Shown here: one piece after another, positions 1 to 8,970 of the stretch
How the letters are laid out: each line of letters opens with the position of its first letter
How positions within the stretch are numbered: the stretch's first letter is position 1
From: CANKHA01 sp963731585
GTDB taxonomy: Bacteria; Pseudomonadota; Alphaproteobacteria; Rhizobiales; Xanthobacteraceae
Assembly (NCBI GenBank): GCA_963731585.1
Contig: CAVSWC010000011.1
Span: 186,001-250,000 of the forward strand
Direction: 5' to 3'
DNA length: 64,000 nucleotides
Notes under the pieces: generated by a model
Seen by the model: only the letters and a program-made list of their open reading frames with translations
Told to the model about the DNA's origin: nothing
Databases searched by the model: none
Translations under genes and position numbers: made by a program

Positions 1-462
1 ACCAGCAAGACACCGCGGCAGGTTTCCCGCGTGCGCTCGGCTTTCCTGGAAATGGAGCTCGACCACGACACGGGCGCGATGCGCGGGCGCATTCTCGCGG
101 GCGCCAAGGAGGGCGTCCCGCTGGAGGCGCTGGACGTCGCGACGCTGGTCGGCCTGCTTGCTGGTATCGACGAGGAAAGCCGCGCGTTACTGGCCGCTTA
201 TCTCGACCGCCGGGACCCCCGCTGGCGTGAGCACGCGGAGGGCGACGCGACAGCGGGGCAGGACGCGCCGTCGCGCTCGGGGAAAATGACGCCACAGGAG
301 GCTTATCAGATCCTTGGCGTGGAGCCGGGGGCGAGCGCCGCCGAAATCGGCCGGGCCCATCGCGCGCTCATGAAAAAACTGCATCCCGACCAAGGGGGGT
401 CGACGTACCTCGCCGCGCGCGTGAACGAGGCCAAGGACATTCTTCTTCGCCGCCATCGCTGA
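1..462 (+). CDS. DnaJ-domain protein, 5' end cut by window
   Basis: The C-terminal part of a J-domain protein. The reading frame is open from base 1 with no stop upstream, so the true start lies outside the window; the GTG at 31 is only the first possible start inside it. The last 60 or so residues form a J domain with the HPD motif (KKLHPDQGG) that stimulates an Hsp70 ATPase. Before it lies a helical stretch containing EMELDHDTG, which I associate with a Rhizobiales family of DnaJ-domain proteins that usually have an N-terminal membrane segment (recalled, not visible here). The Hsp70 partner is not in the window. The gene is followed by a 110-bp gap and a convergent gene. Confidence 0.8.
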   Translation, partial: TSKTPRQVSRVRSAFLEMELDHDTGAMRGRILAGAKEGVPLEALDVATLVGLLAGIDEESRALLAAYLDRRDPRWREHAEGDATAGQDAPSRSGKMTPQEAYQILGVEPGASAAEIGRAHRALMKKLHPDQGGSTYLAARVNEAKDILLRRHR

Positions 463-572
463 ACTCCGTAAGCAACATCACAGCGAGCGGCTCCTGTCGT
501 CGACGCGCGATTTTTTTATTGCGCATGTTCTTTCGGCGGAGCGGGTTCTCACTTCGCCGGGATCATGCGTGG

Positions 573-2184
573 CTAATTTTTGATGGCCATGCAGGCAATT
601 TCGTTTTTCTTCAGATGCTGGCAGGCTGCCTCGGCCTGCTCCTTCTCGAAACCGGCAAAGCGGGCGCGATACAGTGTCTTATCGCCTTTCACCACGCGTT
701 CGGTGAAGCCGTCCGCCTGCCCGAGCAGGGACCTAGCGCGCTCTTGCGCAGCGTTAAGCCGCATTTTGGCTTCGTCCTCCTTGTCGAAGGCTCCAACCTG
801 GATCACCCAGCCGGGACGCTGGGCCGGCCGCTGCAGGTCCACGGCGGGCTCCCGATGGGCTGGCTGCATCGGCATGGCGGATGCCATCTTGGTCGTGATC
901 GTGCCGAGCATACCCGGGTGACGATCGCGGCCGGGGTCGGCGAATGCCAGCTCTCGTCCGTTCACTGCCGCGGGCGCAATGCTGGCCGTAGTAGCCCCGA
1001 GCGAAACCGGCACACCAGGCTTGACCGACAAGGTTTTCACGGCAATCGGCTCAAGTGGCTGGCTGGAGCCGGGCACGGCGATGGCCGGGGAACTGGCCGC
1101 CGGCAGCGTCTCAATCGAGGCGGCTGCAAGCTGGACCGGGATGCTGGCAACCGGAGTAGGGCGGGGGCGTGGAAGAGCGGCCTCAGGCGCGGCTTCGGCG
1201 CGGGCCGGCGTAATGACTGCGGCGGCAATCCGCTGCGCTATGTTGCGCTTCGGCGCTGCCGGCGTCGCTTCCGCGAGTACCGGAGTGGCGATGCGGCGGG
1301 GCGGAGGCGACCTTGACATAATCCGTAATCAACTCGCGCATTTTCGCATCGCGCGAACTGGCGCTGCGTCCGCCGAGAACGACGGCAACGACATGACGGC
1401 CCGACCGTTTCATCGACGTCACGAGATTGAAGCCGGAGGCATTGGTATAGCCGGTCTTGATGCCATCGACGCCTTCGACCCGTCCCACAAGGCGGTTGTG
1501 ACCGGAAATGCTCTTGCCGCGGAACGAGAAGCGGGTGGTGGAGAAAAAGCCGTAATACTGCGGAAAATGGTCCTGGATCGCGCGGCCGAGCAGGGCCTGA
1601 TCGCGCGCCGTGGTGATTTGCGCATCATGGGGCAGGCCCGAAGCATTCTTGTAAACGGTGTTCTGCATGCCGAGACTGCGCGCCTTGGCGGTCATCAGCT
1701 TGCTGAAAGTATCCTCGTCTCCACCCAGCGCCTCGGCAATCACCGCCGCCACGTCGTTGGCGGATTTCGTGACGGTGGCCTTGATCGCCTCTTCGACCGT
1801 GATGCTCTGGCCCGGTTTTAGCCCCAGCTTCGACGGGGCCTGTGACGCCGCATGAGCCGAGACCGGCAGTTCTGTCTTGAAAGTGATCTTGCCCGCTTCC
1901 AATCTCGCAAAGAGCATATAGAGCGTCATGATCTTGGTGAGCGAGGCGGGGTGACGCGGGGCGTCGGCATCGCTGGAATGAAGAATGGCGCCCGTATTGG
2001 CGTCGATCACGATGTCCGCATAGGGCGGCGAATAGGAGAGGACGGTTGGGGTCTTGGCGCCGCGCTTACGTTTTGCGCGCGCATCGGCCGGGTCTGCGGT
2101 GGCCGAAACAACAGCGACAGCGGTGATTAAACTGAAAATGCTCCAACGCAGCCCGTAACAGGCTTTCGCAGCCTCTTTCTGCAT
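573..2184 (-). CDS. D-alanyl-D-alanine carboxypeptidase with C-terminal SPOR domain (frameshifted)
   Basis: Serine D,D-carboxypeptidase (peptidase S11, PBP5/6-like) that trims the terminal D-Ala from peptidoglycan pentapeptides in the periplasm. It has a signal peptide (hydrophobic SIFSLITAVAVV), then SLTK (SxxK nucleophile), SAN and KTG, the three motifs of the active site. The first frame runs to DYVKVAS and continues in the next frame as a Pro/Ala-rich linker and a SPOR domain (GWVIQVGAF) that binds denuded glycan strands at septa. The joint lies at about 1293-1308 in a C/G run and needs one extra base removed. The ATG at 2184 is preferred because AGGGGAA precedes it; an upstream GTG at 2202 is the alternative. 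Confidence 0.85.
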
Positions 2185-2788
2185 CGATTCCCCTGCCCCC
2201 ACTCCGCTGGCGCCGGTGAAGACGCCAAATCCCTGCTTGTCCTGATCCGGGGAAGGGGAGGTCGGACGATGTGCCTGATGCGGCGCGCCTACGCAGGCGA
2301 GAACGCCGAAATTGCACTCGAAACGGCTTTAACCCCTTACCACGACCGGATCGGCCGTCCGTCCCGACGGAACAGTCGGTCAGCCTAGGCGGATGCCCTT
2401 GCCAAAGCGTTAAATGAGCATTCCCCCTCTCGCAACCTCCAAACCGGGGTAATTATGGCACAAGGTATACGTTTTGGGGCAGGAATTTCGCGAGGTGGTT
2501 ATCGGACGAGGGGCGATACTCTCGGCAAAAGACCAGGCTCGCCAGGGGCTGGCAGCAGCGGTAGTGGACTAAGGCAAATCCGCACAAGACCTAGTCGGTT
2601 TAGTGATGGGCCCAGAGAGCCTCTGCCTCAGCCACCGGGTTGCGGGCGGCTTGGCCGTTCCGCATCGCCGGTCCCCGGCCGCATTTTCGCCGCCCATACG
2701 TCCAGCCAGCGACGACTTGAACGCGCGCCGCGGAATGCAGACGCCAGCCGCGATGGTCTCGCTGGGGTCATCTTTCAGTATCTGCGGC
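2185..2788. other. Intergenic gap of about 600 bp, no supported gene
   Basis: The space between the start of the carboxypeptidase gene and the stop of the pilus-type gene. It should hold the carboxypeptidase promoter. An open frame at 2455-2811 (+) is rich in Arg, Gly, Pro and Ser, has no recognisable domain and overlaps the 3' end of the next gene, so I do not call it. A small perfect hairpin (TCCGTC and GACGGA) sits at 2358-2371. Nothing else is evident. Confidence 0.5.
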
Positions 2789-4075
2789 TTATTTGGCGAT
2801 GCGGAGATTAGCCAGGTTTTGCGCGATCGCGCTGAAGGCGGCGTTCAACTGGCTCGCCTGCTGCACATCGTAATACATCGAAGGCGTAGTCGCGCAGTTG
2901 CGCAGCAGGTTTGCGTTGCCGTCGATAACGCGCACGGTGTAGAGCCGGATATTCGCGGCCTTGGCGTTCGTGCAAGCCTTTTCAGTGCGCGCATCGATCG
3001 ACGAGCTGCTCGATGGTCCAGCGGTTTCGCGTGTTCTCGCCGTCGGTCAGCAGGATGATGACCTTGTCGAGATCGGTCGCGGCGGCCGACGCATTGAACG
3101 GCGCTCCCGTCGACAACGTCTGCCACGCCATCTGCAGGCCGATGGTGACGTTGGTGTTGCCGGTCGGCGTCATGGCGTCGATCTTGGCGTTGAGCGCGGT
3201 CCAGTTGCAGGACAGCGGCATCATCGAAGTCGGGCAGGCCGAAGCCTGGTCCGCCGCGGTACATGCGTGGAGGCATTGCCAGGGATTGGGTTGGTGTTCA
3301 GCACGTCGTTGTGCTGGTCGCGGTCGTTCACGCAGCCGTTCCAGGTGCTGTGCGCGGTCGGCGTCCAGATCCTGTCGTTCTCGATGCACTCGCTATAGGT
3401 CGTCGTAGCGGTCGCGGCTGCAGCTGCCGTTAGCTCTGTTCCAGTCGGTCCAATCGATCCAGTTCGCGTCGACGTTGCCGGTGCCGACATTGACGTCGAC
3501 GGCGAACGGCACGATCGACACCTGGATGTCGCCCGGCGTGTGCGACGGCGTTCTGCAAGGTCGTGAGCAGGTTATGCGCGGCGGTCTTCAGCGCGGTCAT
3601 CTTGCCGCTCGAAGGTCATCGAGCCGGTGTTGTCGAGCGCGAGCGCCAGAGTTGGAGCTTCTTGATGCCCCACACGACTTCGGATTTGGCCGACAGGTCG
3701 ACCTTCGATTTGCCGACGAGATCTGCCGAACAGCGTGTCGACGGTGGCGGTGCCGGTGAGCGCGAGTTTGAAGCTGCCTTCAGACGGCTTGGTCAGCCCG
3801 ATCGTCACCGCGACGTTCTTGGCTTCCGGGTGAACGAACACGGCCTTGAAGTATTCCGTCGCCTTGGCATTGAGCGCACCGCTGTCGAGATCCTTTGCGT
3901 TCTTCGACAGCATCAAGCCGGCCGCATCGAGCGACGACTGCATGGAGCTATGGACCATGGCGGCGCGGCTGTAGTCGACCGACGTGGCGACCGCTCCCAT
4001 GATCGGGATAATGGACAGCGCAAGCAGCGGCGCAACGCCGCCCCGGCGGTCTTGGAGAAAACGGGCCAGCAACAT
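2789..4075 (-). pseudogene. TadE/TadG-like pilus assembly protein with von Willebrand A domain, multiply frameshifted
   Basis: The N-terminus (RFLQDRRGGVAPLLALSIIP) is the TadE/TadG-type basic region plus membrane anchor. After about 150 residues comes a von Willebrand A fold with a MIDAS-like DNTGSM motif and, further on, ILLTDGENT. The C-terminus, read by hand, ends LRIAK with stop TAA at 2789-2791. No single frame covers the gene: about seven joints between roughly 3000 and 3720 are needed, each explained by an extra base such as GGG for GG or TT for T. Proteins of this kind in Rhizobiales are linked to Tad/Flp pilus or surface functions, but no other tad gene is near. It may be a true pseudogene or a stretch of poor sequence; the frameshift density is much higher than elsewhere. 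Confidence 0.7.
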
Positions 4076-4371
4076 AATAGATAAGGACCTACGGAACCCC
4101 TGTTCCTGCTATCCGCCCAGCATGGAGGGATCGTCTTGAAAAATTGTGAGGATCACGGCGAAAACATGCGTCAAATTTGCCTTAATGGACGGTGATTGGC
4201 TTGAGTTCACTCGGCCAATACCCACATGGGGAGGCTGAAGCCGATAGGGGTAACCGCACCGCCCGGAAAGGAACTGGAACCACGCGCGGCGGAACCTTAT
4301 GATCGCTAGGCCCGGATTGTTACCCAGGCTCTCTGCCGCCACGTCAAGGAAGCGCATTCGCCGCCACGTCC
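4076..4371. promoter_or_regulatory. Divergent promoter region between the pilus-type gene and clpS
   Basis: Two genes are transcribed away from this 296-bp gap, so it must contain both promoters. I see no convincing paired -35/-10 boxes and no long palindrome. Confidence 0.4.
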
Positions 4372-4764
4372 ATGCCAACCACGAACAAGAAAACATCCGG
4401 TCCTGGAGGTGACCCGCCTGGACGGCCGCACATGGCCGGGGACGAGCGGAAACGCCGCGGGGACACGGGCCCCGGCACCGCGATCATCACCAAGACAAAG
4501 CCGCAGACCAAGCGTCCGAACATGTATCGGGTGCTCATCCTCAACGACGACTACACGCCGATGGAGTTCGTGGTTCACGTACTTGAGCGCTTTTTCAATA
4601 AGGATAGCGAATCGGCGCACCGCATTATGATGCATGTGCATAACCATGGCGTAGGCGAGTGCGGGGTCTATACTTATGAAGTGGCTGAAACAAAGGTCAC
4701 GCAGGTGATGGACTTCTCTCGCAAACACCAGCATCCTCTGCAATGCGTGATGGAAAAGAAGTGA
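4372..4764 (+). CDS. clpS: ATP-dependent Clp protease adaptor ClpS
   Basis: ClpS recognises proteins with destabilising N-terminal residues (N-degrons: Leu, Phe, Trp, Tyr) and hands them to ClpAP. The core begins at about residue 50 (MYRVLILNDDYTPMEFV): the NDD and Met line the N-degron pocket, and the His-rich MMHVHNHG and VAETKV segments complete the fold. The first 45 residues are polar, flexible and Pro/Gly/Lys-rich, as in other alphaproteobacterial ClpS; a second ATG at 4432 (MAGDERK) could be the true start. clpA follows 68 bp downstream, and the tagging enzyme Bpt is encoded at 47.4-48.2 kb. Confidence 0.97.
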   Translation: MPTTNKKTSGPGGDPPGRPHMAGDERKRRGDTGPGTAIITKTKPQTKRPNMYRVLILNDDYTPMEFVVHVLERFFNKDSESAHRIMMHVHNHGVGECGVYTYEVAETKVTQVMDFSRKHQHPLQCVMEKK

Positions 4765-4832
4765 CTGAGTTAAGTTGTTCTGGAGTTAAGTTGTTCTAAA
4801 GGACGGGGGGCCAGGAAAGTGAAGGGACGTTA

Positions 4833-7250
4833 ATGCCAAGTTTTTCCCGCAGCCTCGAGCAGTCTTTGCATCGGGCCTTGGCGCTCGCCAATGAGCGCCA
4901 TCACGAATACGCGACGCTGGAACATCTGCTGCTGGCGCTGATCGACGATCAGGACGCCGCCGCGGTGATGCGCGCCTGCAACGTCGATCTCGAAAAGCTG
5001 CGCCGCAGCCTGATCGCTTATCTCGAATCCGAATTGGAAAACTTGGTTGCCGACGGAGCGGAGGATTCCAAGCCCACGGCGGGCTTCCAGCGCGTGATCC
5101 AGCGCGCGGTGATCCACGTGCAGTCTTCCGGCCGCGAGGAGGTGACCGGCGCCAATGTGCTGGTCGCGATCTTCGCCGAACGCGAGAGCCATGCCGCTTA
5201 CTTCCTGCAAGAGCAGGACATGACCCGCTACGACGCGGTAAATTACATCAGCCATGGGATCGCCAAGCGGCCCGGCCTTTCCGAATCCCGGCCCGTGCGC
5301 GGCGTGGAGGAAGAAACCGAAACCAAGACCGGCGACGAGCCGAAGAAAAAGGGCGATGCACTAGAGGCTTATTGCGTCAATCTCAACAAAAAGGCCAAGG
5401 ACGGAAAGATCGATCCGCTGATCGGCCGCGACACCGAAATCAGCCGCTGCATCCAGGTGCTGTGCCGGCGGCAGAAGAACAATCCCCTGTTCGTCGGCGA
5501 TGCCGGCGTGGGCAAAACTGCGATCGCGGAAGGCCTCGCGCGCCGCATCGTGCATGGCGAAGTGCCGGACGTGCTGAGGAAGGCCACCGTCTTCGCGCTC
5601 GACATGGGCACGCTGCTCGCCGGCACGCGTTACCGTGGCGACTTCGAGGAGCGGCTAAAGCAGGTCATCAAGGAGCTTGAGGCCTATCCCGGCGCTATCA
5701 TGTTCATCGACGAGATCCATACGGTGATCGGCGCCGGTGCGACTTCGGGCGGCGCCATGGACGCATCGAACCTGCTCAAGCCGGCGCTGGCTGCGGGCAC
5801 CGTGCGCTGCATCGGTTCCACCACCTACAAGGAATACCGGCAGTATTTCGAGAAGGATCGCGCGCTCGTTCGCCGCTTCCAGAAGATCGATGTCAACGAG
5901 CCGACGGTTCCGGATGCGATCGGCATCCTCAAGGGCCTGAAGCCGTATTTCGAGGATTATCACAAGCTGAAATACACCAACGAGGCCATCAAGGCCGCGG
6001 TGGAGCTCAGCGCGAAATATATTCATGACCGCAAGCTGCCGGACAAGGCGATCGACGTGATCGACGAGTCGGGTGCGGCGCAGATGCTGCTGCCTGAAAG
6101 CCGGCGCAAGAAGACCATCGGCCTGAAGGAGATCGAGACCACCATTGCCACCATGGCTCGGATTCCGCCAAAGGCCGTATCCAAGAACGACGCGGAGGTC
6201 CTGCGTCACCTGGAGACCACGCTGAAGCAGGTGGTCTATGGCCAGGACCAGGCGATCGACGCGCTTGCGTCATCGATCAAGCTCGCCCGCGCCGGCCTGC
6301 GCGAGCCGGAAAAGCCGATTGGCTGCTACCTGTTCTCGGGTCCCACCGGCGTCGGCAAGACCGAGGTGGCCAAGCAGCTCGCGGCGACACTCGGGGTGGA
6401 GATAATCCGCTTCGATATGTCGGAATACATGGAGCGGCATACCGTCTCGCGCCTGATCGGCGCGCCTCCCGGTTATGTCGGCTTCGACCAGGGCGGCTTG
6501 CTCACCGATGGCATCGACCAGCATCCCCACAGCGTGCTGTTGCTGGACGAGATCGAGAAGGCGCATCCGGACCTGTTCAACGTGCTGCTGCAGATCATGG
6601 ATCACGGCAAGCTGACCGATCACAACGGCAAGCAGGTCGATTTCCGCAACGTGATCCTGATCATGACCACGAACGCGGGCGCCTCCGAACTGGCCAAGGC
6701 GGCCTATGGCTTCACCCGCAGCAAGCGGGAAGGCGACGATCTCGAGGCGATCAACCGGATGTTCGCGCCGGAATTCCGCAACCGGCTCGACGCGGTCATC
6801 ACCTTCGCGCATCTCTCGCCGGAAATCATCGCCAAGGTGGTGGAAAAGTTCGTGCTGCAACTCGAGGCGCAGCTCGCCGACCGCGATGTCACCATCGAGC
6901 TGGCGGACGACGCTTCGAAGTGGCTGATTGAGCACGGCTACGACCAGCAGATGGGCGCGCGGCCGATGGCCCGCATCATCCAGGAACACATCAAGAAGCC
7001 GCTGGCCGATGAGGTGCTGTTCGGCAAGCTCAAGAACGGCGGCCATGTGCGCGTCATCCTGGTAAAGGAAGAAGGCCGCGACAAGGTCAGCTTCGAATAT
7101 CTCGACGGGCCGGTGACGCCGAAGCCGGAAAAAATCCCGGTGCCGACGAAGCCGAAAAAGCGAGCGGCGCCGAAACGGAAGCCGCCGCGTGGCGGTAGCG
7201 ACAACGGCCCCCGCGGCTCCGTGCCGAAAGTGCCGCTGGTGAAGGTATAA
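4833..7250 (+). CDS. clpA: ATP-dependent Clp protease ATP-binding subunit ClpA
   Basis: AAA+ unfoldase of the ClpAP protease, 805 residues. An N domain (about 1-145), the docking site of ClpS, is followed by a first AAA module with Walker A GDAGVGKT and Walker B FIDEIH, and a second with GPTGVGKT and LLDEIEKAH. The C-terminal 40 residues are a Lys/Pro/Arg-rich tail. No M-domain coiled coil is present, which sets it apart from ClpB. The ATG at 4833 has GGGA shortly upstream. Its peptidase ClpP is not in the window. Together with clpS it forms the usual recognition and unfolding pair. Confidence 0.97.
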   Translation: MPSFSRSLEQSLHRALALANERHHEYATLEHLLLALIDDQDAAAVMRACNVDLEKLRRSLIAYLESELENLVADGAEDSKPTAGFQRVIQRAVIHVQSSGREEVTGANVLVAIFAERESHAAYFLQEQDMTRYDAVNYISHGIAKRPGLSESRPVRGVEEETETKTGDEPKKKGDALEAYCVNLNKKAKDGKIDPLIGRDTEISRCIQVLCRRQKNNPLFVGDAGVGKTAIAEGLARRIVHGEVPDVLRKATVFALDMGTLLAGTRYRGDFEERLKQVIKELEAYPGAIMFIDEIHTVIGAGATSGGAMDASNLLKPALAAGTVRCIGSTTYKEYRQYFEKDRALVRRFQKIDVNEPTVPDAIGILKGLKPYFEDYHKLKYTNEAIKAAVELSAKYIHDRKLPDKAIDVIDESGAAQMLLPESRRKKTIGLKEIETTIATMARIPPKAVSKNDAEVLRHLETTLKQVVYGQDQAIDALASSIKLARAGLREPEKPIGCYLFSGPTGVGKTEVAKQLAATLGVEIIRFDMSEYMERHTVSRLIGAPPGYVGFDQGGLLTDGIDQHPHSVLLLDEIEKAHPDLFNVLLQIMDHGKLTDHNGKQVDFRNVILIMTTNAGASELAKAAYGFTRSKREGDDLEAINRMFAPEFRNRLDAVITFAHLSPEIIAKVVEKFVLQLEAQLADRDVTIELADDASKWLIEHGYDQQMGARPMARIIQEHIKKPLADEVLFGKLKNGGHVRVILVKEEGRDKVSFEYLDGPVTPKPEKIPVPTKPKKRAAPKRKPPRGGSDNGPRGSVPKVPLVKV

Positions 7251-7274
7251 AACCAGCCTGCCGCAGATCTCTTC

Positions 7275-7398
7275 ACCTCTCCCCGTTCACGGGGAGAGGT
7301 CGGACGCGAAGCGTCCGGGTGAGGGGCGCTTTTCCCGATTCTGACCTTTCGAAGATGCCCCTCACCCCAACCCTCTCCCCGTAAGAACGGGGAGAGGG
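7275..7398. repeat. Composite inverted repeat of the CTCTCCCC/GGGGAGAG type
   Basis: CCTCTCCCCG (7276-7285) pairs with CGGGGAGAGG (7290-7299); GGGTGAGGGGCGC then faces GCCCCTCACCC; and CCCTCTCCCCG (7371-7381) pairs with CGGGGAGAGGG. The whole is a symmetric block of three inverted repeats between clpA and azlC. A second copy lies at 50326-50475. Such REP-like blocks are scattered in many Rhizobiales intergenic regions. It could also act as a bidirectional attenuator after clpA. Confidence 0.8.
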
Positions 7399-7436
7399 AG
7401 ATTGTGGAGCATGCGCCGGTGTGAAACATCTCGCGC

Positions 7437-8165
7437 ATGTCCGCGCCGTTTGCCTCCCCATCCGCGCCTTCGGCCTTCCTTCGCGGATTTGCCGTCGCCT
7501 GGCGCTCGGTCTTCGCTTATGTGCTGTTCGGCACTTTCGTCGGCATCGGCGCTCTCGGGCACGATTTTGGCTTTTCACTGCTCTGGATGGTGTTGTCGAC
7601 CGTCCTGATCTGGGCGGCGCCGGCACAGGTTATCCTGATCTCCGCGCTCGGCACCGGCGCCAGTGCCATCGAAGCCGCGATCGCCGTAACGCTGAGTGGC
7701 GTGCGGCTGTTGCCGATGGTGGTTGCGCTGTTGCCCATGCTGCGCATGGAAACCACTCGCACGCGCGATCTTTTGCTGCCGGCGCATTTCACCGCCATCA
7801 GCATGTGGGTGGAAAACTTGCGGCTGCTGCCATCGATCCCGCGCGATCAGCGTATCGCCTTCTCTAACGGGCTGAGCTTCGGACTGCTGCTGTCGGCGGC
7901 GCTTGCGACCGGGGTAGGTTTTTACCTCGCCGGAAGCCTGCCGCAGCTTTATGCAGCCGCCTTGCTGTTTCTCACCCCGCTGTCCTTCACCGTCTCAGTG
8001 GTGCGCAACAGCCCTCTGTTGGTGGATCGGCTGGCATTTGCCTTCGGCGTGGTGCTCGCGCCTGTTCTCGCAACGTTGAATGTCGATCTCGATCTTCTCT
8101 GGTCTGGCGCTGTCGGCGGCACATTCGCCTACCTGCTTTATCGCTTGCGAAGGGTCGCGCGATGA
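7437..8165 (+). CDS. azlC: AzlC family branched-chain amino acid exporter, large subunit
   Basis: A 242-residue membrane protein with about six or seven hydrophobic helices and the AzlC hallmark WAAPAQVILISALGTG near residues 60-80. AzlC works with the small AzlD protein to export branched-chain amino acids or related compounds. The stop overlaps the azlD start as ATGA, which implies translational coupling. The substrate cannot be told from sequence. Confidence 0.9.
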   Translation: MSAPFASPSAPSAFLRGFAVAWRSVFAYVLFGTFVGIGALGHDFGFSLLWMVLSTVLIWAAPAQVILISALGTGASAIEAAIAVTLSGVRLLPMVVALLPMLRMETTRTRDLLLPAHFTAISMWVENLRLLPSIPRDQRIAFSNGLSFGLLLSAALATGVGFYLAGSLPQLYAAALLFLTPLSFTVSVVRNSPLLVDRLAFAFGVVLAPVLATLNVDLDLLWSGAVGGTFAYLLYRLRRVAR

Positions 8166-8509
8166 ATCCCGTTTTGGGAGAATTTTGGCCCTATCTGGTG
8201 CTCATTTTTGTGGGCTTCCTGCCCAATGAGATCTGGCGGCTGCTGGGTCTCGTGCTGGCGCGACGGCTGCATGAAGACGCGGAGGTTCTGATCTGGGTGC
8301 GGGCGGTCGCCACCGCGATCCTGGCGGGCGTGATCGGCAAGTTGATCTTCTTTCCGGCCGGTGCGCTGGCGAGCGTGCCGCTGTCGGTGCGGATCGGTGC
8401 GATCATGCTCGGTCTTCTCGCCTTCGTGCTGATCCGCCGCTCGGTGTTTGCCGGCGTGGTGGCAGGGGAGGCGGCGCTGATTGCGGGCGCGATGCTGCTC
8501 AGCCCTTGA
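8162..8509 (+). CDS. azlD: AzlD family exporter, small subunit
   Basis: A 115-residue protein with four hydrophobic segments, carrying the AzlD-like FLPNEIWRLLGLVLARR at the first loop. It begins 4 bp inside azlC and completes the exporter in the inner membrane. Its 3' end overlaps the end of the convergent HIT gene by 11 bp. Confidence 0.88.
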   Translation: MNPVLGEFWPYLVLIFVGFLPNEIWRLLGLVLARRLHEDAEVLIWVRAVATAILAGVIGKLIFFPAGALASVPLSVRIGAIMLGLLAFVLIRRSVFAGVVAGEAALIAGAMLLSP

Positions 8510-8924
8510 GTGCGGCGGTGAGCTTGCGGGCATGCTCAGCCAGCACTTCCGGCCTCTCCCTGTGCGTGGCGGGTGGCTTCATCGGCACCCCGTCAAGGCG
8601 CGGAATCACGTGCACATGCAGGTGGAACACCACTTGACCGCCGGCGCCCTCGTTGAATTGCTGGATGGTGACCCCTTGGGCGCCGAAAGCCTTAATTGAG
8701 GCTTGCGCGACTTTCTGTGCCACTTTCATCACATGGGCGAGATCATCGGCATTGGTGTCGAGGATGTTCCGCGCCGCCGCCTTCGGCAAGACAAGGGCAT
8801 GGCCCGGCGTCCGCGGCATGATATCGAGAAAAACGAGCGCCTTGTCGTCCTCATAGACTTTGTAGGCGGGCAATTCACCGCGCAGGATTTTGGCAAAGAT
8901 ATTGTTCGGGTCGTAACTCGGCAT
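8499..8924 (-). CDS. HIT family protein (histidine triad nucleotide hydrolase)
   Basis: A 141-residue HIT protein. The triad HLHVHVIPR lies near residue 105; the middle His is the nucleophile that cleaves nucleoside phosphoramidates or phosphoanhydrides in Hint-like enzymes. The N-terminal NIFAKILRGELPAYKVYEDD is typical of bacterial Hint proteins. It is the last gene of a minus-strand block, 46 bp after the FemAB-like gene. Physiological substrate unknown. Confidence 0.93.
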   Translation of the reverse strand: MPSYDPNNIFAKILRGELPAYKVYEDDKALVFLDIMPRTPGHALVLPKAAARNILDTNADDLAHVMKVAQKVAQASIKAFGAQGVTIQQFNEGAGGQVVFHLHVHVIPRLDGVPMKPPATHRERPEVLAEHARKLTAALKG

Positions 8925-8970
8925 TGCGCTCTCGCCCCCAAATTATCCTTGAGAAATCGTCCCCATCCTA

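Noticed and set aside
187..456. Reverse-strand frame inside the DnaJ-domain gene
   Set aside because: Antisense shadow of a gene with clear HPD motif; no domain and no ribosome site.
2455..2811. 118-residue plus-strand frame in the gap before the pilus-type gene
   Set aside because: Arg/Gly/Ser/Pro-rich composition without a domain; overlaps the 3' end of the opposite gene; the start has only a weak GGGG before it.
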